DNA from: UBA1731 sp963626295
Lineage (GTDB): Bacteria > Verrucomicrobiota > Kiritimatiellia > RFP12 > UBA1067
Direction of reading: 5' to 3'
Assembly: GCA_963626295.1 (NCBI GenBank)
Contig: CAVFWS010000069.1
Location: forward strand, 1-10,420
Length of the DNA stretch: 10,420 nt
The translations under genes and the position numbers were made by a program. The notes beneath the pieces were generated by a model. It saw only the letters and a program-made list of their open reading frames with translations. It had not been told where the DNA came from and made no database searches. Of the stretch, positions 1 to 5,346 are shown in pieces. Positions within the stretch are counted from its first letter, which is position 1. Every line of letters begins with the position of its first letter.

Positions 1-321
1 CGCACGCTGTTTCTCTTCGCGGCGATTGACGCAAAGACGGGAGAGCGACGGCTCTGGAAGAGGATGGCAGTCGATCCGAAGTTCCCCCGCAACGGCACTC
101 TTGAACCGCTGCAGTCGCTTTGGGAATCGCTGGCCGCCCATCTCCTGGACGCGATCATAAGGTACGGCAAGGTGCCAGGCTCCGTGTGCATCCGTTCGCA
201 GCGCATGACGCGGATGCTTCGCCCATTGGGGATGCAGCTGCCGTTCAAGCTGGTCTTGCACCGGGAGATGCCCAGATTGACCGCAGCGGTCAACCATGCC
301 ATCCTGGAGCATACGATATGA
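1..321 (+). CDS. DUF6930-like hypothetical protein, C-terminal part (5' truncated)
   Basis: The reading frame is open from base 1 and ends at TGA 319-321, so the window holds only the last 106 residues; the start lies upstream. Visible features are a beta-rich opening (RTLFLFAAIDAKTGE), then LWESLAAHLLDAI, GKVPGSVCIRSQRM, LRPLGMQLPFKLVLHREMP and a closing helix. This layout, a helix followed by a 'G-x-x-P-x-x-(I/V)-x-(V/I)-R-S' strand and a 'lgi.l.lv..lP.l' strand, resembles the DUF6930 domain found in many uncharacterised bacterial proteins. I recall this by eye and have not run a profile search. No function can be assigned. An internal ATG at 64 exists, but homology-like sequence continues upstream of it, so it is unlikely to be the real start. 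The stop overlaps the ATG of the next gene by 3 nt (ATATGA), suggesting one transcript. Confidence 0.6.
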   Translation, partial: RTLFLFAAIDAKTGERRLWKRMAVDPKFPRNGTLEPLQSLWESLAAHLLDAIIRYGKVPGSVCIRSQRMTRMLRPLGMQLPFKLVLHREMPRLTAAVNHAILEHTI

Positions 322-1325
322 GCATCGACTCGGACATACCACTCCTGCTGTCGGTAGTGTTCATCCTGGGGGGGCTGTTTGCCCTTGCCAAGAGCGCGGA
401 TGTGTTTGTGGATGCGGCGGCCGCCATAGCGCGTCGCTTCGGGATATCCCCGCTGATCGTGGGCATGGTGATAATAGGATTCGGCACGAGCGCTCCCGAG
501 CTGCTGGTGTCACTGGTCGCGGGCATTGGCGGACATTCGAACATATCGCTCGGCAATGCCTACGGCAGCGCAACGTTCAACATAGGCGTCATCCTTGGCG
601 TGACGTCCATCATGTGGCCGATAAGGGTGAAGTCGTCGGTCAGCCTTGTGGCGGTGCCGATTCTCCTGCTCGTCGCGATCCTATCCTGGTTCCTCCTGCG
701 TGACGGCGAGTTCAGCCGAGGCGGCGGACTTTGTCTCCTCCTGGCGTTCGCCGTCGTCATGCCGCTATACTGCTGGTATGACCAGCGCTCCGGAATGGAG
801 CGCTTCGGTTCCTGCGGCAACGGACTCGCGGCGTCGGGACGGCATTCGATATGGCTCGACATTTTCCGGCTGTCGGCGGGGCTGTCGGTGCTGGTCTTGT
901 CTTCGCACCTCATGGTGTGGGGGTGCGTGGATTTCGCGCGCGATGTCCTTCATGTGAGCGATCTCGTGATAGGGCTTACGGTGGTGGCCGCCGGAACATC
1001 CCTGCCCGAGCTGGCTTCTGCGATCGCGTCGGCGAGGAAGGGCGAAAGCGAGTTCGTGGTCGGGAACATTGTCGGGTCGAACCTCTTCAATACGCTTGTT
1101 GTCGTAGGCCTTGCCGGAACCATATCCCCGTTTGACGGTTTCAGCAGATACGTCGTGAGCCGCGACATCCCCGCAATGGTTGTGATGACCCTGCTGATCT
1201 CCGTCTTCGGCATCAACTACAGGCATCCGCGCAATCCGGGAGAGATATCGCGCGTAAAGGGCGTGATGTGGGTCTTGGCATTCATCGTCTACCTGGCGCT
1301 CATGGTAATGCAGGAGGCGGCGTGA
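318..1325 (+). CDS. YrbG-type sodium/calcium exchanger (CaCA superfamily)
   Basis: A 335-residue inner-membrane antiporter that would exchange Na+ (possibly with K+) for Ca2+. Two inverted alpha-repeats are clear. Repeat 1 has GFGTSAPE (residues 54-61) and GNAYGSATFN (79-88). Repeat 2 has AAGTSLPE (224-231) and GNIVGSNLFN (249-258). The Thr-Ser-x-x-Glu and Gly-Ser...Asn residues that line the ion sites in this family are present in both. About ten hydrophobic segments are seen, split by a hydrophilic loop near residues 152-178. Length agrees with bacterial YrbG proteins (about 325 aa). ATG 318 is chosen because the N-terminal membrane segment begins right after it and it overlaps the upstream stop. 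The frame is open back to 120, but that extension is Arg/His-rich and unlike a membrane protein. In repeat 1 the usual GSN reads GSA. The stop overlaps the truA start. Direction and ion choice are inferred from the family. Confidence 0.9.
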   Translation: MSIDSDIPLLLSVVFILGGLFALAKSADVFVDAAAAIARRFGISPLIVGMVIIGFGTSAPELLVSLVAGIGGHSNISLGNAYGSATFNIGVILGVTSIMWPIRVKSSVSLVAVPILLLVAILSWFLLRDGEFSRGGGLCLLLAFAVVMPLYCWYDQRSGMERFGSCGNGLAASGRHSIWLDIFRLSAGLSVLVLSSHLMVWGCVDFARDVLHVSDLVIGLTVVAAGTSLPELASAIASARKGESEFVVGNIVGSNLFNTLVVVGLAGTISPFDGFSRYVVSRDIPAMVVMTLLISVFGINYRHPRNPGEISRVKGVMWVLAFIVYLALMVMQEAA

Positions 1326-2173
1326 CCGTGGCGGGCGTCCGGAACATGGACGGCGCCGTAACGCGGCCTCGGCGCTACAGGATAACGATCGCATACGACG
1401 GGACGCACTACTCCGGCTATCAGCTGCAGTCCAACGGGATTTCCGTGCAGCAGAGGCTGGAGGAGGCGCTTGGGTACCTGGACAGGGCCTCTGTGCGCGT
1501 GTTTGGCTCGTCGCGCACGGATGCCGGAGTGCACGCAAAGGGTTTCGTGGCGCATTTCGACCTCACGAAGCCGATTCCGCCGCAGAATCTTCCGAGAGCC
1601 ATGAATTCGCGTCTGCCCGAGGATATCCGCGTATTGAAGGCATCTTTCGCCGCACGGGATTTCGATGCCCGCAAGGATGCGTCCGGAAAGGAATACCGCT
1701 ATTTCCTATACAATTCCGACATCCTGCCGCCATGCCTTGCCCCGTATTGGGCGTTCATGCACAAGGCCCTTGACGTGGATGCGATGCGGGACGCCGCGCG
1801 GCGCTTTGTGGGCAGGCACGATTTCGCGCCGTTTGCCGCCAACCCGCACCGCGTGATGGAGACCACCGTGCGTACGATATTCTCCTTTGAAATCAGGAGG
1901 GCGGGCCCTCGGATCACGTTCATCGTGCGGGGGGACGGATTCCTGTACAAGCAGGTGCGGAGCATGGTGGGCTTTCTCGTGCGCGTTGGCCTTGGGGACG
2001 AGCCGCCATCGGCCGTGAGCGAGATTCTTGACGGGCGTCACCCGCGCACGGCACGGGTCCCAACGGCCACAGGCCGGGGCCTTTTCCTGTGGAAGGTGTT
2101 CTATGGCCACAGGCAAACCCCAGGCGGACTCCGATGTCGGACTTCGATTGCGAGGAGCGGCCTGAAATGGTAG
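1322..2173 (+). CDS. truA: tRNA pseudouridine(38-40) synthase TruA
   Basis: TruA converts uridine to pseudouridine at positions 38-40 of the tRNA anticodon arm, in the cytoplasm. The N-terminal strand YRITIAYDGTHYSGYQLQ is followed by SSRTDAGVHA, which holds the catalytic Asp (residue 67 from this start). Further on are the family blocks KEYRYFLYN, GRHDFAPFA, GDGFLYKQVRSMVGFLVRVG and the closing GRGLFLWKV. The protein is 283 aa, slightly longer than usual because of a basic C-terminal tail. Start: GTG 1322 overlaps the exchanger stop (GTGA) and lies 4 nt after AGGAGG (1312-1317). GTG 1328 has a better 10-nt spacing. ATG 1346 would put the catalytic Asp at 59, close to its place in E. coli TruA, but has a poor ribosome site. 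The identity is secure; the start is uncertain within 8 codons. It is probably co-transcribed with the two genes upstream. Confidence 0.93.
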   Translation: MTVAGVRNMDGAVTRPRRYRITIAYDGTHYSGYQLQSNGISVQQRLEEALGYLDRASVRVFGSSRTDAGVHAKGFVAHFDLTKPIPPQNLPRAMNSRLPEDIRVLKASFAARDFDARKDASGKEYRYFLYNSDILPPCLAPYWAFMHKALDVDAMRDAARRFVGRHDFAPFAANPHRVMETTVRTIFSFEIRRAGPRITFIVRGDGFLYKQVRSMVGFLVRVGLGDEPPSAVSEILDGRHPRTARVPTATGRGLFLWKVFYGHRQTPGGLRCRTSIARSGLKW

Positions 2174-2176
2174 AAT
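2148..2176 (+). promoter_or_regulatory. Putative sigma-70-type promoter for the GH109 gene
   Basis: TTGCGA (2148-2153; 4 of 6 against TTGACA) is followed by a 17-nt spacer and TAGAAT (2171-2176; 5 of 6 against TATAAT). TG at 2168-2169 gives an extended -10 (TGGTAGAAT). The -10 begins with the truA stop codon TAG. A start near 2183 would give a leader of about 80 nt before the GH109 gene. The call is made by eye and not tested; spacing and both boxes agree well with a housekeeping promoter. Confidence 0.45.
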
Positions 2177-2230
2177 CCACCGCCGAAACCATGAGACGCG
2201 GTGTCGTGCGTTTGGCTTTCAGCAAGGTTA

Positions 2231-2260
2231 AAGGCAAGTCAAGGCAAATCAGAAAGGCAA
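2231..2260 (+). repeat. Three AAGGCAA copies in the GH109 leader
   Basis: AAGGCAA occurs at 2231-2237, 2241-2247 and 2254-2260, at offsets of 10 and 13 nt, just before the start codon. The last copy overlaps the likely ribosome site (AGAAAGG, 2251-2257). The near-helical spacing could mark a protein or RNA-binding site, but a purine-rich leader can produce such repeats by chance. The role is unknown. Confidence 0.35.
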
Positions 2261-2264
2261 TGTG

Positions 2265-3767
2265 ATGGACAAGGGCAGACGTGATTTCCTCAAGGGTACG
2301 GCATGGATGGGCGCAGCTGCGGTGGCGGCCGGATGCATATCGAGGGGCAGTGCGCTCGGCTTCGGCGAGGGCGGATCGATGCACGGCTTCCGCGTGCCGC
2401 CGCTCAAGGTGGTGCGCGTAGGCGTGATCGGCGTCGGAAGCAGGGGGCTTCCGGCGGTTCAGCGCATAGCGCAGATTCCGGGATGCGTGGTGACGGCGAT
2501 ATCCGACATCAACCCGGAACGTCTCGACCTCACGCAGAAGTGTCTCAAGGCGCTCGGCAAGCCTCCGGCGAAGGAGTGGAGCCGCAACGGCGACGAGGAT
2601 GCGTGGAAGGGCCTTTGCGACAGCGACGTGTGCGACGTGGTGTACTCGGTGACCCCGCGTCCGCTCCACTGCCCGATCAACGTCTACGCGATGGCGCACG
2701 GCAAGCACGTCCTGCAGGAGGTCCCCGGCGCGTTTTCGCTCGAAGAGTGCTGGGAGACGGTCGAGGCGGCCGAGAAGTACCGCCGCCACTGCATGATGCT
2801 CGAGAACTGCACGTACGGCGAGGCGGAGATGCTCGCGTTCAACCTGATCCACAAGGGCAAGCTCGGCGAGATCGTCCAGGCGGAGGTCGGCTACACGCAT
2901 GACCAGCGGGCGCTGCAGTACCGTCCGAGGGACGGACGCTTCTGGCGCATAGACCGCCACATGAAGCGCCACGGCAACTACTACCCGACGCACGGGCTTG
3001 TCCCGGCCGGACGCTGCCTCGACATCAACCGCGGGGACCGCTTCGAGCAGCTCGTGTCGATGGAGACGAAGTCCGCATCGTTCGAGGCGTTCGGCCGCGA
3101 GAACTTCCCGGCAGACGACCGCGTGACCGGCGTGGACGGGAATACGTTCAACCGCCACACGCAGAGGATGGTGAAGGGCGACATAAACATGTGCCTTCTG
3201 CACACCGCGATGGGCAAGACTCTCACGCTGAAGCACAACGTGTGCACTCCGTGCCCGTATGACCGCGGCAACCTCTACCTCGGCACGAAGGGCATCTTCA
3301 GGGGCATCTTCTTCCCGACGACGCCGGAGGAGGTCTACGAGATGGGCAGCCCCTGCCAGTTCGGGTGGATTGACAAGACCGATGCGCACATCGGCAAGTT
3401 CTTCGGATTCAAGAAGGCGATGGAGATCCGCGAGCAGTACAAGCATCCGTTCTGGAAGGTCGCGGGGGAGATGGCGAAGAAGGTGGGCGGCCATGGTGGC
3501 ATGGACTTCATCATGGATCTCCGCTGGGCATACTGTCTGCAGAACGGGCTTCCGCTCGACACGGACGTATATGACCTTGCCACCTACTCGTCCATCGTGG
3601 AACTTTCCGAGCGTTCTGTGAACGCCGGATCGAAGATTCTCGACTTCCCCGACTACACGCGAGGCGCCTGGAAGACGGCGAAGCCGTTTACCGTGGACGA
3701 GATCGACATCGGCAGGTTCGACTTCGGTAGCGGGGTTGTGAGGTCCAGGGACGCGCAGGCCACGTGA
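2265..3767 (+). CDS. GH109-type NAD-dependent glycosidase, Tat lipoprotein (Gfo/Idh/MocA fold)
   Basis: A 500-residue protein matching glycoside hydrolase family 109, whose members remove alpha-linked N-acetylgalactosamine using tightly bound NAD+ in a redox-neutral oxidation/elimination cycle. The N-terminus has a twin-arginine signal (GRRDFLKG, residues 4-11), a hydrophobic stretch and a lipobox VAAGC with Cys24, so it should be folded and cofactor-loaded before export, then lipid-anchored. The Rossmann motif VGVIGVGSRG follows (52-61). Family blocks are QEVPGAF (Glu152), HCMMLENCTYGE (175-186), GYTHD (Tyr210, His212) and YPTHGL (240-245), then DINRGDR and LVSMETKS. These are the NAD- and substrate-contact blocks as I recall them from GH109. 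ATG 2265 lies 7 nt after AGAAAGG; an in-frame GTG at 2262 is less likely. It has its own predicted promoter. Actual substrate is inferred; other Gfo/Idh/MocA activities are possible. Confidence 0.88.
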   Translation: MDKGRRDFLKGTAWMGAAAVAAGCISRGSALGFGEGGSMHGFRVPPLKVVRVGVIGVGSRGLPAVQRIAQIPGCVVTAISDINPERLDLTQKCLKALGKPPAKEWSRNGDEDAWKGLCDSDVCDVVYSVTPRPLHCPINVYAMAHGKHVLQEVPGAFSLEECWETVEAAEKYRRHCMMLENCTYGEAEMLAFNLIHKGKLGEIVQAEVGYTHDQRALQYRPRDGRFWRIDRHMKRHGNYYPTHGLVPAGRCLDINRGDRFEQLVSMETKSASFEAFGRENFPADDRVTGVDGNTFNRHTQRMVKGDINMCLLHTAMGKTLTLKHNVCTPCPYDRGNLYLGTKGIFRGIFFPTTPEEVYEMGSPCQFGWIDKTDAHIGKFFGFKKAMEIREQYKHPFWKVAGEMAKKVGGHGGMDFIMDLRWAYCLQNGLPLDTDVYDLATYSSIVELSERSVNAGSKILDFPDYTRGAWKTAKPFTVDEIDIGRFDFGSGVVRSRDAQAT

Positions 3768-3789
3768 GGCGAGGAATTGCGATTCAGGA

Positions 3790-4100
3790 TTTGCGATTTG
3801 CGATTTGCGATTTACGATTGCATTTAGCCGTTTGGGGATTTTACGATTTTAGCCGTGGAGAAGTGGAGGAATGGAGAGATTTACGATTTACGATTTACGA
3901 TTTGCGATTGCATCTGGCCATTTGGGGACTTTAGCCGTGTAGAAGTGGAGAGATTTACGATTTACGATTTACGATTTGCGATTGCATTTGGGCATTTGGG
4001 GATTTTAGCCGTGGAGAAGTGGAGAGATGGAGAGATTTGCGATTTGCGATTTGCGATTGCATCTGGCCATTTGGGGATTTCACGATTTTAGCCGCGCATG
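3790..4100 (+). repeat. Array of four degenerate direct repeats built on the heptad TTTRCGA
   Basis: The gap 3768-4229 has no credible gene and is much richer in A+T than its surroundings. Four direct units start at 3790, 3880, 3954 and 4036, giving spacings of 90, 74 and 82 bp. Each opens with 3-4 tandem TTTRCGA heptads (third-from-centre base G or A), then TTGCAT, a [T/C]T-[A/G]-GCC-[A/G]-TTTGGGGA block, TTTTAGCCG and a purine-rich GTGGAGAAGTGGAGAGA-like end. The first and last units add a second TTTACGA/TTCACGA before TTTTAGCCG. Length differences come mainly from extra GGAGAGAT-like bits and heptad number. Short frames running through it encode only repeated DLRF/ICD peptides and are not genes. 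Such heptad clusters resemble short tandemly repeated repeats of other bacteria; no function is known from the sequence. Confidence 0.9.
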
Positions 4101-4180
4101 GAGGTTGAGGACAACCGCCCTCCCGCAAATCAACCAATGCCTAAATGGTCCAATGCAATCGCAAATCGTAAATCGCAAAT
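4035..4180. repeat. Long imperfect inverted repeat (45-nt arms, 56-nt loop)
   Basis: The fourth direct unit (4035-4079) recurs in inverted form at 4136-4180. The arms match at 39 of 45 positions by my count, including three heptads and the TTGCAT block. Between them, 4080-4135 contains a smaller hairpin, GGTTG-AGGA-CAACC. As RNA or extruded DNA this would be a large hairpin. Its right arm ends 4 nt before the TATAAT box of the next gene. It may be a MITE-like or repetitive extragenic element; there is no transposase nearby and no target-site duplication that I can define. Confidence 0.85.
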
Positions 4181-4181
4181 G

Positions 4182-4190
4182 TGGTATAAT
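4182..4190 (+). promoter_or_regulatory. Extended -10 promoter for the GH20-like gene
   Basis: TGGTATAAT fits the extended -10 consensus TGnTATAAT exactly, with TATAAT at 4185-4190. No good -35 is found at 16-18 nt; the sequence there (CAAATC) belongs to the inverted repeat arm. A start near 4197 would give a leader of about 33 nt containing GCAAGGAAAA and the ribosome site AAGGAG. Confidence 0.55.
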
Positions 4191-4229
4191 GCTCGTCAAT
4201 TCATGCAAGGAAAACAGAAGGAGAACCTT

Positions 4230-5276
4230 ATGACACTCAACAGACGGGATTTCGTGGCCGCGGCCGGGGCGTTTGCCCTTGGGGGATGCTCGACGCCAAA
4301 GTCGGCGGCATTGCGTCCAGAGCCGGAATTCATCTGGTCTTACCTCGCGCACTTCGGCGTGAACTCGTGGAAGGACGTCCCGCTGGAGACGCAGGACCCG
4401 AGTCTGGGCGAGAAGTGGCTCACGCGCTGCTGCGCCGACCACGTGAGGTTCGACGAGGCGTCGTGGCGGAGGCTGTCCGCCGCCCTCGCCGAGGCCGGCT
4501 GCAACCAGATCATCATCGATCTTGCCGAGTTCGTGGAGTACCCGAGCCACCCGGAGCTTGCCGTGAAGGGCAGCTGGAGCGTGGAGCGCCTCCGGGACGA
4601 GCTGGACCGCCTGCGCGGAATGGGGCTCGAGGTTGTGCCGAAGCTCAACTTCTCCGCCTGCCACGACAGCTGGCTTAAGGAGTACCAGAGGATGGTCTCC
4701 ACCCGTAAGTACTACCAGGTCTGCGAGGACCTGATCAGGGACGTGGCGGAGATATTCGACCATCCGCGCTACTTCCACCTCGGGTTTGACGAGGAGGACA
4801 TCGCGCACCAGAAGAACCACCTGCTCGCGGTATGCCGCCAGGGGGATCTCTGGTGGCACGATTTCCTGCTGATCGCGAAGGCGGCCGAGAAGGCGGGATG
4901 CCGCCCGTGGATATGGAGCGACTACGTGTGGCACCACAAGGACGAGTTCCTGAAGCGCATGCCGAAGAGCGTGATGCAGTCGAACTGGTACTACGGCAAG
5001 AGCTTCGACTACGCGAAGATGGGCGACATCGGCTGCTACGTGGAGGCGTACGAATGGCTGGACAAGGCCGGGTTCGACCAGGTCCCCACGGGCTCGAACT
5101 GGGGCTGCGACGAGAACTTCCCCGACACGGTGAAGTTCTGCGACGCGAAGTGCGACAGGAGCCGCATAAGGGGATACATGATGGCCCCGTGGACGCGCAC
5201 GTTCGCGATACACGAGAAGAAGTCCATGGAGGCGATATCCATCATGGCCCGGACGATCAAGGCCCGCAAGGCCTGA
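4230..5276 (+). CDS. Tat lipoprotein, putative GH20-like TIM-barrel glycosidase
   Basis: A 348-residue protein starting at ATG 4230, 6 nt after AAGGAG (4218-4223). The frame is open upstream to 4098, but that part is repeat DNA. The N-terminus has NRRDF (residues 4-8), a hydrophobic core and lipobox ALGGC with Cys20, so it is likely Tat-exported and lipid-anchored. The mature part looks like a (beta/alpha)8 barrel: NQIIIDLAEF, GLEVVPKLNFSACHD, YFHLGFDEED (His183, Asp187, Glu188), RPWIWSDYVWHH, SNWYYG, and near the end MMAPWTRTF. The His-x-Gly-x-Asp-Glu motif recalls the catalytic HxGGDE of GH20 beta-hexosaminidases, where Asp-Glu serves substrate-assisted cleavage of N-acetyl sugars. Trp-rich strand ends fit a sugar cleft. 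It lacks the N-terminal accessory domain of full GH20 enzymes. Sitting between GH109-type and Gfo/Idh/MocA lipoproteins, it probably works on the same glycan. Exact activity is unproven; a non-catalytic sugar-binding barrel is possible. Confidence 0.75.
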   Translation: MTLNRRDFVAAAGAFALGGCSTPKSAALRPEPEFIWSYLAHFGVNSWKDVPLETQDPSLGEKWLTRCCADHVRFDEASWRRLSAALAEAGCNQIIIDLAEFVEYPSHPELAVKGSWSVERLRDELDRLRGMGLEVVPKLNFSACHDSWLKEYQRMVSTRKYYQVCEDLIRDVAEIFDHPRYFHLGFDEEDIAHQKNHLLAVCRQGDLWWHDFLLIAKAAEKAGCRPWIWSDYVWHHKDEFLKRMPKSVMQSNWYYGKSFDYAKMGDIGCYVEAYEWLDKAGFDQVPTGSNWGCDENFPDTVKFCDAKCDRSRIRGYMMAPWTRTFAIHEKKSMEAISIMARTIKARKA

Positions 5277-5278
5277 TC
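5255..5278 (+). terminator. Weak hairpin across the end of the GH20-like gene
   Basis: GATCAAGGCC (5255-5264) can pair with GGCCTGATC formed from 5270-5278 with one bulged A and a 5-nt loop; the stop codon lies in the right arm. No T run follows, so it is at best a weak or factor-dependent terminator or an mRNA-end stabiliser. Confidence 0.2.
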
Positions 5279-5346
5279 CCCGGCGGGCGTCTCCAGGCGA
5301 ACGGCAATCTACACTGACAATCAAGCAAGGAAAGAGGGAAAAGGCG

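Noticed and set aside
120..317. Upstream extension of the exchanger frame
   Set aside because: It overlaps the preceding gene and is Arg/His/Pro-rich; the membrane protein clearly begins at 318.
1920..3494. Long open frame of 524 codons on the - strand
   Set aside because: It runs antisense to truA and the GH109 gene, is Arg/Leu/His/Val-rich and has no recognisable motif; an artefact of strong third-position GC bias.
3855..4137. Short frames on both strands in the repeat array (repeated DLRF/ICD and QIVNRKS-like peptides)
   Set aside because: They are translations of the heptad repeat, with no ribosome site and no homology expected beyond the repeat itself.
3790..4180. CRISPR array
   Set aside because: Units are 74-90 bp with no unique spacers between identical short repeats, and no cas genes are nearby.
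5310..5315. TACACT as a -10 box for the gene at 5347
   Set aside because: Only 4 of 6 matches, with no extended TG and no -35 at proper spacing; too weak to list as a promoter.
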